Shown here piece by piece: positions 17,101 to 25,537 of a DNA stretch of 62,922 nt. Position 1 is the first letter of the stretch. Every line of letters begins with the position of its first letter. The notes beneath the pieces are model-generated. The model saw only the letters and a program-made list of their open reading frames with translations. It was not told the DNA's origin and did not search any database. Source of the DNA: Armatimonadetes bacterium 55-13 (GTDB lineage Bacteria > Armatimonadota > Fimbriimonadia > Fimbriimonadales > Fimbriimonadaceae). The DNA lies in the NCBI GenBank assembly GCA_001898035.1, contig MKRX01000012.1, positions 34,758-97,679 on the forward strand. Reading direction: 5' to 3'. The position numbers and the translations under genes are program-made.

Positions 17101-17586
17101 GTGATAGAGTTCAGCCCGTGGGAGAAAGCCGTATTCGCCGCCATTTTGTGTTTGGTGGCGACGTTCCTCATCTACTCCCGCCTTACTCTCCAGGAAGGTC
17201 CTCCGATCAAGGATCTACCGGCGCCGATACACCGCATAGGCTTGGGGAACACGACTCAACTGGTCTATTCCTTCAAGGCAAACCCTACTAGGTACACCGA
17301 AAGCGTGGATGCTCGCCTGCAGTCCTTCGGGTTCCGGCGATCACATCCTCAAATGCCGCTTTATGTCCATCCAGATGGGCGAAGTCTCTGGATTTCGCCG
17401 GGAAGATGGAGAGGGAGTTCGAATAAATACCTGTATGCACCCCAGCCAAGCAACGATTGGACGACCGTCTATTACACGACGGCTCCCGACCGGCAGCAAT
17501 CGCGGATTAAATATCTTTGGGCATCGGTAACGCGTAGATTTAGCAAATCCAATAAAGTGAAATTCGCGACTCGCGCAAATCCATAA
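17101..17586 (+). CDS. Single-pass membrane protein of unknown function
   Basis: 161 residues from the GTG at 17101; the frame is open upstream, but that part is antisense to the lyase gene. The membrane helix is at residues of about 8-25 (AVFAAILCLVATFLIYSRLT). The exported part is beta-rich and Tyr/Arg-rich (VDARLQSFGFRRSHPQMPLY, VHPDGRSLWISPGRWRGSSN, DWTTVYYTTAPDRQQSRIKY). Size and layout match the protein at 15125, on the other side of the lyase. No Shine-Dalgarno sequence is convincing. Function unknown. Confidence 0.5.
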   Translation: MIEFSPWEKAVFAAILCLVATFLIYSRLTLQEGPPIKDLPAPIHRIGLGNTTQLVYSFKANPTRYTESVDARLQSFGFRRSHPQMPLYVHPDGRSLWISPGRWRGSSNKYLYAPQPSNDWTTVYYTTAPDRQQSRIKYLWASVTRRFSKSNKVKFATRANP

Positions 17587-17592
17587 TGGGCC
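17582..17592 (+). promoter_or_regulatory. Possible leaderless -10 element
   Basis: CATAAT at 17582-17587 with five bases to the ATG at 17593. It overlaps the stop codon of the previous gene. The spacing is one base shorter than in the other examples. Confidence 0.4.
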
Positions 17593-18003
17593 ATGGCAAT
17601 TGATCTCAAGGAGTACATCGCGTCGCAGTTGACGGCGATGTTGGATGATTACGTTCGAGACATCGATGCTCTTCCCGAAGATGCGCTGGGTAACGGTGCG
17701 GTCGGGACAGCTCGAGTTCCCTTTGACTTCACCTACGAGGTGGCTTATGTCAATCGTCGATTGGCCGCGCGTTTGAGAGGAGAAGATCCTGGACCCTCTA
17801 CATTAAGCGGATGGGCGGTGGCCCCGGAACATCTGCGGTCGAAAGAAGCGTGCCTCCAAGATATCAAGTCGTCTACGCAAGAGGTCATCGACGCTTGGCG
17901 GATTCTGCCTGACGATCAACTCGGCGAGGTGAAAGGATCAATGCCCGCGTTCGAACTCGCTCTGTTCGCGGTGAAGCATATGCTCTATCACGATCCCAAC
18001 TGA
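17593..18003 (+). CDS. DinB-like four-helix protein
   Basis: 136 residues, soluble, all helical. The first helix (LKEYIASQLTAMLDDYVRDI), a TYEVAYVNRRLAARLRGEDP segment after a short loop, and a C-terminal FAVKHMLYHDP helix carrying a histidine are reminiscent of the DinB/YfiT four-helix bundle. Members of that superfamily are often metal- and thiol-dependent enzymes. Only one of the three usual metal histidines is obvious, so this could be an inactive or distant relative. It starts seven bases after the previous stop. Confidence 0.55.
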   Translation: MAIDLKEYIASQLTAMLDDYVRDIDALPEDALGNGAVGTARVPFDFTYEVAYVNRRLAARLRGEDPGPSTLSGWAVAPEHLRSKEACLQDIKSSTQEVIDAWRILPDDQLGEVKGSMPAFELALFAVKHMLYHDPN

Positions 18004-18046
18004 ACTACCTTCAGGCCGCGCGGGGAGACATGGAGGTCCACTGGGC

Positions 18047-20083
18047 CTAGCCTTGTAAAAGTTGCATGATGACGTTTCGGAACTGATCGCGGTTCTGAGC
18101 GGGCTGAGACATTGAAGCGTCGAACTGATATCCCGAAATGTTCACGCCAACCTTGCGCGGAACGTTGATTCTCATGGAAATGGTTTGTCGATGGCAGAGA
18201 CGAACCTTTTCCATGCCAATCATATTCATGACGCTATTTACGTCCACGTTACTCCGGCTCCTGCGGTAAGGCGCCACATCGAAGAACTGATAGTTCATGT
18301 AACGTCGGTAAAGATTGTCGTCTTCTTGTTGACCATAGGTTCCCAGCAGTCCCGTCGTCGATTCCGTCGTCAGCACCATCTTTGCGTTTGCCAACTCGTC
18401 CCGAGTTGGAGGATCGGTGTAAAGTCCCTCGGGGTTGCCATTGAAGCGTCGTCTTCTGCCGACCCCTGACATTCCTTCCACCGTCCGGCGGCTGTTGCCT
18501 GTCAACTGTGAGATTGGTAAACCACTTGTTCTCAGAAGAGACCGTTGTCCGGGAGTGAGGCGACGGTAGACCTCAATGAAGCTGTAGGAAGGATTTAGAG
18601 AGTCAAAACCTGGGCGAACCAGGGACGCGAGTTGACGCGCCTTGCTAGATCCGTCCTGGGGGAGTTTGCTTATGGCGTCGGCGTATTCTTCCAAGGTCAG
18701 GCAACCAACCTCGTAGGCTCGTTTCAGGAACTTGCCCAGTGGAACTCGGTCCATTTGGTTCTTGAGATAATTTTCAGGGTTGCCCGGGCCGGAGGTGAGC
18801 CACTCCCCGTCTTTCCTCAGTTGACCAATCCCCATTGAACCGGCATAGTTCATGAGTTCCAAGGTCGTGAACTCCTTTTTGGTGGCAAACGGATAGATCA
18901 CCGAATAAATGCCCTGATCGCTTAGATAGGCGACCAAGTTGAGTTTGAGCTTTGTCATGAGCTCTGGCAGACAGGAACACATGGAAAAAGATAGTGGATC
19001 GTATTTCCATGGATCGCTGATGCGGCTCAGTAGTTCGTTGTCAATCGGGCTTGGCTTGCCATCCACTCCGTTGGCCATGGTGACCAAGCGAAGGTAGTCC
19101 TCCGGGGCGGCTACGGTTTCTTGAGGCAGTTGAGCGGGGTTGATGTAGGAACCTTTTGGATTGATCCAGCGTGAGCCGCGGCCAGGAACGTAGATGTTCT
19201 TTTCAGAGACGGACTCCTTGCCGGATAAGACTTCAACCTGAAACTGAGAGTCCTCGGGGTAAAAGGCGATGCGGAATCCATTTAGGCCAACGCCTTTCTC
19301 CGGCATAGAATCGTCGGCGATGCTACCCGGCAATCCGTAGTTTCCGGTGTTGTCCACGACCTCCTGAACCTTATCGAAAGCGTCGTGCCAAAGATCGCTC
19401 TCCTTGCGGAGTTGCCCTAATGCCTTGCCTACCGATCGTTGGATGTCTTCGGGCAGATTCTTTGAATCGAGAAAGGTTGGCTTGTCGCCAATAAATCGAG
19501 CGAGATCGTCTGGACCAATAGCGTCGAGAAGGCGGGCGGTGAAGCGATCCATCGGACTTCGAGTTGCGACCGTAAAGATGATCGGATGAGCCGGTCTAAA
19601 TCCCCCACGCGGGTCTTGCCCTAGAAATGCGAGCGCAAGGTCGGCAGCGCGAGTCATTTCGCTGACGTCGAGATCTTTCTCCGCCTCGGAGGAAGTCAGC
19701 AAATTATCGATGTACGAACGCATGGTTCGAACACGCTGTTTCTCGAGTTTTGCCAACTCTTCAGGGGTCGTGACGCGCATACCGAATAGGAGAGAACCAG
19801 CTTGAATCGCCGTTCCCGCGCCAATGTTGTCTTTGAGCCGGTCAAGAACTTCTTTGGCAGGTTGATTCCGCACCGCCACCATGACGACGGCGTTATTGAG
19901 CTCGGATTGGCACTTGATGGGTACGCCAATTCGGCTGCCAAGTTGGGTCAGCAACATCGGGAGGCGAGTCGGTGCGGTGGAAAGGGTGACCGGTCTTTCC
20001 AATCTCAGTTGAATATCCTCGGCGGTCAACGTAGTCTGTTGTGCAGACAGTCCCACCCCAAGCAACAAAAAACACCCGAGCAT
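18047..20083 (-). CDS. Secreted protein of unknown function, STN/secretin-N-like; paralogue 2 of 3
   Basis: 678 residues beginning MLGCFLLLGVGLSAQQ, a short signal peptide. Residues of about 20-110 have the STN-like layout (LERPVTLSTAPTRLPMLLTQ, then VVMVAVRNQPAKEVLDRLKD and GSLLFGMRV). It shares with the genes at 1043 and 23449 a YDPLSFSMCSCLPELM motif, a GEWL/P patch, a G.LTLEEYADAI helix and a C-terminal beta region. A TATCCT hexamer lies six bases before the ATG, so its transcript may be leaderless and independent of the upstream gene. Function unknown; probably periplasmic. Confidence 0.8.
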   Translation of the reverse strand: MLGCFLLLGVGLSAQQTTLTAEDIQLRLERPVTLSTAPTRLPMLLTQLGSRIGVPIKCQSELNNAVVMVAVRNQPAKEVLDRLKDNIGAGTAIQAGSLLFGMRVTTPEELAKLEKQRVRTMRSYIDNLLTSSEAEKDLDVSEMTRAADLALAFLGQDPRGGFRPAHPIIFTVATRSPMDRFTARLLDAIGPDDLARFIGDKPTFLDSKNLPEDIQRSVGKALGQLRKESDLWHDAFDKVQEVVDNTGNYGLPGSIADDSMPEKGVGLNGFRIAFYPEDSQFQVEVLSGKESVSEKNIYVPGRGSRWINPKGSYINPAQLPQETVAAPEDYLRLVTMANGVDGKPSPIDNELLSRISDPWKYDPLSFSMCSCLPELMTKLKLNLVAYLSDQGIYSVIYPFATKKEFTTLELMNYAGSMGIGQLRKDGEWLTSGPGNPENYLKNQMDRVPLGKFLKRAYEVGCLTLEEYADAISKLPQDGSSKARQLASLVRPGFDSLNPSYSFIEVYRRLTPGQRSLLRTSGLPISQLTGNSRRTVEGMSGVGRRRRFNGNPEGLYTDPPTRDELANAKMVLTTESTTGLLGTYGQQEDDNLYRRYMNYQFFDVAPYRRSRSNVDVNSVMNMIGMEKVRLCHRQTISMRINVPRKVGVNISGYQFDASMSQPAQNRDQFRNVIMQLLQG

Positions 20084-20095
20084 CTCGATAGGATA
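20084..20095 (-). promoter_or_regulatory. Leaderless -10 element for paralogue 2
   Basis: Reverse-strand TATCCT (20095 to 20090), then six bases, then the ATG at 20083. Confidence 0.55.
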
Positions 20096-20130
20096 TGACG
20101 TTTTGAAGGAGTTGTGGGGTCACTCAATTT

Positions 20131-20162
20131 GAGCCCCCGACGACGTTGGCGGGGGCTCTTTT
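20131..20162. terminator. Strong hairpin between two same-strand genes, T-run on the opposite strand
   Basis: GAGCCCCCG (20131-20139) pairs with CGGGGGCTC (20150-20158) and is followed by TTTT on the forward strand. Both flanking genes are on the reverse strand, where no T-run follows the stem. It may end reverse transcripts without a U-tract, or block antisense forward transcription. Confidence 0.6.
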
Positions 20163-20167
20163 CAATC

Positions 20168-22216
20168 CTACAGATCGACAATGGCGATCGGAAGGAATCG
20201 AGTTGTGTAAACGTGCACGGGTTCGTAGTTGAAGCCGGAAGCTTGACCGTTGTCGAAACCGGCCGGGTTGAAGGCACGGGAGACTCCAGTGAGCGAGAAT
20301 CCGTAGGCCCCCTGAAGCGAAGCCGCCGAAACCTTGAATACTTCCGCCTTCGTTACCGCCGAATCGCCTACGGTTCGATGCCAATAGCCGCTTGAACCGC
20401 TGGCCGGATCGTGAATGGGCTTGCCGGCGCCACCGCAACCCGTGCCCGTGATGGAAACGGAGCGGAAGTGTTGTCCGCTTGACTCGTAAGTGACCCGGAA
20501 TTCGATGGCGGATCCCTTGGGCCGGTGGACCACTGGGCAAATGAGCTCTAGCGGTTGCCATGCTCCAGAGACGCCGGGCGAATTGTCTACCCGCCATTCT
20601 AGGGTCGTGAAGCCAAGGTTCGGGACTCGATTATCGATCACCATGCTAACCGGAGGAATCGAGGTCGAAATGGGATTCTTCGATGCGTTGGCGAACTCCA
20701 GTTGGAGTCTGTAGACGCCATGACCCGAAGTTGGCCAGTTCATGAGGAGCCGATCGGGAAATCGAGCGGCCGCGACCGTGCCGATCGGTATCCATCCGTT
20801 CAGGTCGGGATAGATGGTCACGGGAATATAGTTACCGCCTGCATCTTTCTCGTAAACGTAAAGGGGGAAGCTCATGATTGCGGAGCCAGAAAAGGCGCCG
20901 CCTACGTTTTCTGCGTATTGGTAAGTGATTCGGTAGAACTTGGCGTTTGGAACATCCGTGCAACCGTAGAGTTGCAGGGTCCCGGCCATTGGCGTGTTTG
21001 CCGGGGGGAGTGACGTAACGGGGACTTCGCTGAGGAGCCCGCTCGGATGAGGGCGGTTGGGCCGCACCGCGTATCCGTCGGCGTTCATGTACGGATTTGC
21101 TCCGGTGGCGTCTAACGACATCAAGCCCGCAAAGAGAATGCCTCCAGTCGAGCATGAGGGGATGGGTGGGAGCTTGCAAGATGGCGCCGCCTTGGCAATG
21201 GAGGAAGCGTAAAGCGTGACGTCGGGAATGTTTGTGGCATCCCAGCGAACATCAAAGAAGCCTTCGCCATAGATGATTTCCTCATCTCCATCGCCGTCAA
21301 CGTCTTGGGTGACTTTGAAGGTGATATCGGGGACATCAAGGACCGGAACCAGTTCGGGGGTCAGTACGTCGATGCATCGGATAAAGGGACCGATGAATTT
21401 TCGGGGATCCAACTGAAGTTTGCCACTGGCCACCAGCTTGCGCACGTCCTCCGGGAACTCCTGAGGAAGCCCTGCTTTGGGTTCGAGGTGGAGCTTTCGG
21501 AAGGACTCCGTCATCGGTGGCGGAGCGTCACTGAGAAACGCCCGGCGATCGAACGCCTTGTCCATGGGGCCCATGGGAGCGCCGATGGCTACGGAGTGGC
21601 TGGCGACCAAATTGGAAATGGCGTCGGGGTCGAGAAGATCTTGAAGCCGTCTTCGAATCATGCCATCGTTCAGCGCATCGAATGGAGCAGGATCGGGCGG
21701 GTTAGGAATTCCGGGAATCGGGATTCCTTCTAAACCTTTGAGGATGTCGGAAATGTCCGGACGGATGAAGATATCCGTGAAGCATCGGCGCTTCTTTCGG
21801 AATCGGAGAATGAAGTCGATTTCGAAGCGCGGAATCCAGACGCAGAAATTCCCGCACTTATCGGTCTTGGTGGTGGCGATGACTTCTCGCTTGCATTTCC
21901 AGGGAAGATGCCAAACGTATTTGGAGCCCTTTGGAAAATAGCTGATAAAGCTGCAATCGGTGTCTTCCACCTGGACGGTGGCGAAGGGTACGGGGAGCTC
22001 TTCTCCCGTGATCGGGTCCTTCTTCACGACTCGACCGCAGACTCGCCGCTTAAAAAGCAGGCTGAAGTCGAAATTTCGGCCAAGTAAATCAGGAAGCTTG
22101 TCGAGTTGCTTCCCCTTGAGATCGTCGATGGCGTGTCCGGTAAGACTCGCAAGCTTCGTCGCTTGACTATTCGTCAGAACGTCCTTTCCGACGGTGGATA
22201 GGGTCGGTGTTCGCAT
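20168..22216 (-). CDS. Cysteine-rich protein with a carboxypeptidase-regulatory-like region, unknown function
   Basis: 682 residues from the ATG at 22216, chosen for its strong AAAGGAG ribosome site; the frame is open further upstream without support. There is no signal peptide. Residues of about 57-160 (RRVCGRVVKKDPITGEELPV, PFATVQVEDTDCSF, KTDKCGNFCVWIPRFEIDFI) look like a beta-sandwich of the carboxypeptidase-regulatory/Cna-B kind with added cysteine pairs. A calcium-loop-like DVDGDGDEE follows in the middle. The C-terminal half is beta-rich (STSIPPVSMVIDNRVPNLGF, FRVTYESSGQHFRSVSITG). It is next to a TlpA-like thiol oxidoreductase gene, which suits a disulfide-bearing protein, yet no export signal is seen. 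No catalytic motif recognised. Confidence 0.7.
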   Translation of the reverse strand: MRTPTLSTVGKDVLTNSQATKLASLTGHAIDDLKGKQLDKLPDLLGRNFDFSLLFKRRVCGRVVKKDPITGEELPVPFATVQVEDTDCSFISYFPKGSKYVWHLPWKCKREVIATTKTDKCGNFCVWIPRFEIDFILRFRKKRRCFTDIFIRPDISDILKGLEGIPIPGIPNPPDPAPFDALNDGMIRRRLQDLLDPDAISNLVASHSVAIGAPMGPMDKAFDRRAFLSDAPPPMTESFRKLHLEPKAGLPQEFPEDVRKLVASGKLQLDPRKFIGPFIRCIDVLTPELVPVLDVPDITFKVTQDVDGDGDEEIIYGEGFFDVRWDATNIPDVTLYASSIAKAAPSCKLPPIPSCSTGGILFAGLMSLDATGANPYMNADGYAVRPNRPHPSGLLSEVPVTSLPPANTPMAGTLQLYGCTDVPNAKFYRITYQYAENVGGAFSGSAIMSFPLYVYEKDAGGNYIPVTIYPDLNGWIPIGTVAAARFPDRLLMNWPTSGHGVYRLQLEFANASKNPISTSIPPVSMVIDNRVPNLGFTTLEWRVDNSPGVSGAWQPLELICPVVHRPKGSAIEFRVTYESSGQHFRSVSITGTGCGGAGKPIHDPASGSSGYWHRTVGDSAVTKAEVFKVSAASLQGAYGFSLTGVSRAFNPAGFDNGQASGFNYEPVHVYTTRFLPIAIVDL

Positions 22217-22243
22217 ATGAGATTTCTCCTTTCGCAATCCAAG

Positions 22244-22261
22244 GTCGATCCAGTGATCGAC
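22244..22261. repeat. Short hairpin upstream of the cysteine-rich protein gene
   Basis: GTCGATC (22244-22250), loop CAGT, GATCGAC (22255-22261): a perfect seven-base stem about 30 bases upstream of the reverse-strand ATG at 22216. It may be part of a 5' leader or an operator. Confidence 0.45.
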
Positions 22262-22305
22262 ACCGGTAATATTGCGGGGGTTTTCTCGAGTGCGGCACCG
22301 ACAAT

Positions 22306-22319
22306 GGCCAGCGCTGGCC
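22306..22319. repeat. 14-base perfect palindrome after the TlpA-like gene
   Basis: GGCCAGCGCTGGCC reads the same on both strands. It lies 19 bases past the end of the gene at 22338. As RNA it forms only a five-base stem, so it could be a weak terminator or a protein site. Confidence 0.4.
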
Positions 22320-22337
22320 CCTATCAAAAGGTATGGC

Positions 22338-22880
22338 TCAGGGTTTTTCGGCGATCAGCATTTCAACTGCGCGGTCAACTTCGGCATTCGCCAAATCGGC
22401 GAAACGAAGGATCCCCTTGCGATCGATGAGGTAGTAGTCGGGGAAAGAGTCTCCAGCCATGGCGGTGAAGGTCTTCTTTTCACCATCTTGGGCGATGATC
22501 CAATTCATTCCCAACTCGGAGACGACCGCCTTCATCTTGGCGGTGTCGGGATCGGAGTGAACGCCAACCACAACGAGACCCTTGTCCTTGTACTTCTCAA
22601 GCAGTTCCTTTACGTGGGGAACCGAGGCTTTGCAGGGCCCGCACCACTGGGTCCAAAAGTCGACGACGACGACTTTTCCCTTGAGGTCTTTCCAAGAAAT
22701 TTTCTTTCCGTTTGAGTTCAGAAACTCGGTTGCGACCAGGGCGGGCGGCTCTTTGCCTTCAAGGGCATTCTTAGCCGCATCTTTGGGTCCGCCGCGTTCC
22801 CGCTTAAAGTCGTCGTTGAAGCCGAATGACGCCACGGCGGCGATCAGCCCTACTCCCAAAATCAGTCCCTTGCTTCTCAT
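22338..22880 (-). CDS. TlpA-like periplasmic thiol-disulfide oxidoreductase
   Basis: 180 residues. An N-terminal signal peptide or anchor (MRSKGLILGVGLIAAVASFG) precedes a thioredoxin fold with the active site WTQWCGPCKASVPHVKEL (CGPC). The later strand WIIAQDGEKKTFTAMAGDSF leads into the cis-proline-like FPDYYLIDRKG segment. The TlpA/ResA class reduces disulfides outside the cytoplasm, for example in cytochrome c maturation. No cytochrome maturation gene is nearby; the next gene downstream is the cysteine-rich protein. The start is well supported: TAAGAT lies six bases before the ATG. Confidence 0.9.
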   Translation of the reverse strand: MRSKGLILGVGLIAAVASFGFNDDFKRERGGPKDAAKNALEGKEPPALVATEFLNSNGKKISWKDLKGKVVVVDFWTQWCGPCKASVPHVKELLEKYKDKGLVVVGVHSDPDTAKMKAVVSELGMNWIIAQDGEKKTFTAMAGDSFPDYYLIDRKGILRFADLANAEVDRAVEMLIAEKP

Positions 22881-22892
22881 GTCGCTATCTTA
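22881..22892 (-). promoter_or_regulatory. Leaderless -10 element for the TlpA-like gene
   Basis: Reverse-strand TAAGAT (22892 to 22887), six bases, then the ATG at 22880. No ribosome site is present. Confidence 0.6.
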
Positions 22893-22945
22893 TCGCAGTT
22901 TCTTAACAGGGAAAACGCTTTTGGAGTGCGAATGATAAAGATCAA

Positions 22946-23452
22946 ATGAGTATCGCCCTCGCCTTCATGGCTGTCGTCTCCTCCGCTTGGATTACGCCCC
23001 ATCGTTCAGAGGAAGGCAAGTCCCCCGAGAGTGTTATCGCAGCCGTCTATGACGTCATTTCCGGTCCGGCCGGTCAAAAGCGGGATTGGGAGAGAATGCG
23101 CAGTCTTTTTGCGCCCAACGCAACGCTTACGGCGATTGGCAAGGGAAGGGATGGCAAAGTCCGGCGGCAAGTCTTGACCGTGGAAGACTATATCAAGCTA
23201 TCAGGTCCGTATTTGGAAGAGAAGGGCTTCTTTGAGACCGAGATCGCCTCTCGTTCCGAGAAGTTCCGCGATTTGGTTCATGTTTGGAGCACCTATGAAT
23301 CTCGATCCAAGAAGGAGGACAAGCCGTTTGCCCGGGGAATCAACAGCTTTCAACTCTGGAACGACGGAACACGGTGGTATGTGCTCAGCATCGTTTGGCA
23401 AGAAGAAGATGCCCAAAATCCGATACCGGAGAAGTATGTGGGGAAAGGCTAA
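22946..23452 (+). CDS. Secreted NTF2/SnoaL-like protein
   Basis: 168 residues. A short signal peptide (MSIALAFMAVVSSAWITPHR) precedes an NTF2-like alpha-beta cone: a helix pair with PESVIAAVYDVISG, DWERMRSLFAPNATLTAIGK, then three strands ending VHVWSTYESRSKKEDKPFAR and GINSFQLWNDGTRWYVLSIV. The last strands, with the NSFQLWNDGTRWYVLSI signature, are typical of the nuclear transport factor 2/SnoaL-like DUF4440 class. Ligand or activity unknown. The stop overlaps that of the convergent gene by four bases (CTAA). Confidence 0.75.
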   Translation: MSIALAFMAVVSSAWITPHRSEEGKSPESVIAAVYDVISGPAGQKRDWERMRSLFAPNATLTAIGKGRDGKVRRQVLTVEDYIKLSGPYLEEKGFFETEIASRSEKFRDLVHVWSTYESRSKKEDKPFARGINSFQLWNDGTRWYVLSIVWQEEDAQNPIPEKYVGKG

Positions 23453-25467
23453 CCTCCGATCTTGTCCCTAATCTCCTTGGGGAGGGTCGAATAGCTGAGG
23501 GGCTTGGATCTTAGGTCGTATCGCTGTTCGGAGAGGGGCAGCCGATATTGGAGGTCATTGCCGATGTTTACGATCAGATTCAATTTGAAGGTCTGCCCCA
23601 TCCAAACGTCGTCTTGATCGGTGAACACCTGTTGACCGGAACTTTGCCTTCTTCGCAGTAACTCGGCATAGGTTACTGAGCGTGTCCAAGGGACATAGTC
23701 TCCCCCACGGGTTCCCACTAACAGCCGCGCTTCCGATGAAACTTCCGAGCCGATCGCCTCAACGGAAGCTGGCGAGTTGAGAAACTCCGTGGGTTGAAGG
23801 GAAAGAGGACTTTCCAACCGATGATCCATACGCTCGCCCTTCAAAAGGATTTGCGATTGTTCCATTCCCGAACTTCCATTCAGGATGAATTGATAGAGAC
23901 CCTCGCGAAATGCCACCGGCGCTTGTTGAAATGGAATTGGGATTCCTTTTTTCAAAGCTGTTTGCTGAGAGGAACTGAGGCGTCCGTAAAGTCGGCATAA
24001 GTCGATGTCCGACTCTTGATAGATGCGCTCGGAACGGGGAAGCACGATTCGAAGAGCGTCGAATGTTATTCCACTCGGTGCACCGCCCCCAGAAACGGCG
24101 AACTCGCCCAAATTCTCTAAGCTCAGATAGCCAATCGCCAATGTTTTCTGAAGCAGTTTCTCTACGGCAAACCGATTCTCCGGCAACTCGGGAGGCCCGA
24201 TTTCTCCGCTTGGTTTGATGAAGAGGGTTTCCGCCGAATCGTCGACGGAGTAGTTCCAAAATTGCTTGAGAGCCCGCTCGAACCCTCCTAGGTTGATTTC
24301 ATCCTGCAAGTCAGCGACTCCGTTGATTCGTGCGAGATTGTCTCCAATATCTGCAACGAGATCCTTTCCCTTTTCTTTTGCCAGCGCCAAGAGGCACTCG
24401 CTGGCGGTGAAGGAAAGTGGATCGAATTGTGTGGGATGGGACGTCTTCTCCAGCCAAGTTGGCGAGGTAGCTTGTGCGCCTTTATAGTCTAGCGAAGCGA
24501 GGTGATTCCATTCGAGGGCTTCTTGACTGAATTTGTATTGGGTCTTCTGGGACATTCCCTTAAGGCCCTCCCTTGCTGCCGGAGAATAGAACTTAGCATC
24601 TAGGTTCTGGCTGGCTACAAAGACGCTGTTGCCCAAGTCGTCATAACCTCTCAGATCCACCCGGATCGTGCTCTTCAAGTTCATCACGGTGACGGAAAGA
24701 AGGGCCTTTCGAATGTCGTTGCTGTGAAACGGCATAAATCGCGGATCGCCTCCGAGCCAACCGTTTTTGGGCTGGTTGGGTGGGCCGCTTCGATTCATCG
24801 CACCTTTGAATGTCTCCACATCTTTGACTAAGTCTCGCAAGACGTCATTGGCGTTGCCCCCCAAGCGGTTTTGCAGTCGATTCGGCTGGTTGGAGAAAAC
24901 GGTCGTCGAGTTGGCGGGCAGTTCAGCCAGATCGCGGGAGGGAATGCTGAGTAAGAGCCGCGTGATGGCTCGCCCCGTGGGTCCTTGTTTAAAAGCTGCA
25001 TCCAACTCTCGGATAGGAAGGTCGTCCTCAGACTTGCGGGCGTCAATTTGATTGAGTTTCGCCAGAAGTCGATCTGCGTCGGCATCGCTGAAGGTGGGTG
25101 TTTTGTCGAGTTCAGATCGGAGCGCGTCCAGTGTTGCCTGGATTTTTTCGGTCCGCTTAGCGAGCCACTTTTGCCGGAGAGCGCGTTCCATCGCCGGCGT
25201 TCGGCTGAGTACCACTTCCGAACCCTTGCGCACCCACTCTGCATCCAACGCTTTCGCCAGACGCAGGAGCGCCTGATCGGCGGAAACTTCCGAAAACCGT
25301 ACGACAACTACATGGTCCCGTAATCCGGGACTAACCGAAAGTTCCTGACCCACGAGAGGCTTAAGCGCCTCGACGATGACGGGCAATCGTGCCGCTTTCG
25401 ATTCATAACTGATCGAGGCTAACGAACCCAAAATGGTGAGGGAAGATACGAAAGAAACAAGAAGCAT
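23449..25467 (-). CDS. Secreted protein of unknown function, STN/secretin-N-like; paralogue 3 of 3
   Basis: 672 residues with an N-terminal signal peptide (MLLVSFVSSLTILGSLASIS). Residues of about 18-90 follow the STN plan: KAARLPVIVEALKPLVGQEL, then VVVVRFSEVSADQALLRLAK and EWVRKGSEVVLS. As in the other two copies, a coiled region, a FDPLSFTASECLLALAKEKG motif (near residue 345), a leucine-rich IGYLSLENLGEFAV helix and a C-terminal strand region with TFKLNLIVNIG follow. It is closer in pattern to paralogue 1 than to paralogue 2. No enzyme motif. It lies just upstream of, and divergent from, accB. Confidence 0.8.
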   Translation of the reverse strand: MLLVSFVSSLTILGSLASISYESKAARLPVIVEALKPLVGQELSVSPGLRDHVVVVRFSEVSADQALLRLAKALDAEWVRKGSEVVLSRTPAMERALRQKWLAKRTEKIQATLDALRSELDKTPTFSDADADRLLAKLNQIDARKSEDDLPIRELDAAFKQGPTGRAITRLLLSIPSRDLAELPANSTTVFSNQPNRLQNRLGGNANDVLRDLVKDVETFKGAMNRSGPPNQPKNGWLGGDPRFMPFHSNDIRKALLSVTVMNLKSTIRVDLRGYDDLGNSVFVASQNLDAKFYSPAAREGLKGMSQKTQYKFSQEALEWNHLASLDYKGAQATSPTWLEKTSHPTQFDPLSFTASECLLALAKEKGKDLVADIGDNLARINGVADLQDEINLGGFERALKQFWNYSVDDSAETLFIKPSGEIGPPELPENRFAVEKLLQKTLAIGYLSLENLGEFAVSGGGAPSGITFDALRIVLPRSERIYQESDIDLCRLYGRLSSSQQTALKKGIPIPFQQAPVAFREGLYQFILNGSSGMEQSQILLKGERMDHRLESPLSLQPTEFLNSPASVEAIGSEVSSEARLLVGTRGGDYVPWTRSVTYAELLRRRQSSGQQVFTDQDDVWMGQTFKLNLIVNIGNDLQYRLPLSEQRYDLRSKPLSYSTLPKEIRDKIGG

Positions 25468-25524
25468 AAGAGAACCCTTATCAGCTTAAGTCTCAAGGAG
25501 TCACCAAGGCAAGTCGCTGTGAGC

Positions 25525-25537
25525 CATAATTCTACGC
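25525..25537 (+). promoter_or_regulatory. Leaderless -10 element for accB
   Basis: CATAAT at 25525-25530, seven bases, then the GTG at 25538. This signal supports the GTG start. Confidence 0.5.
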
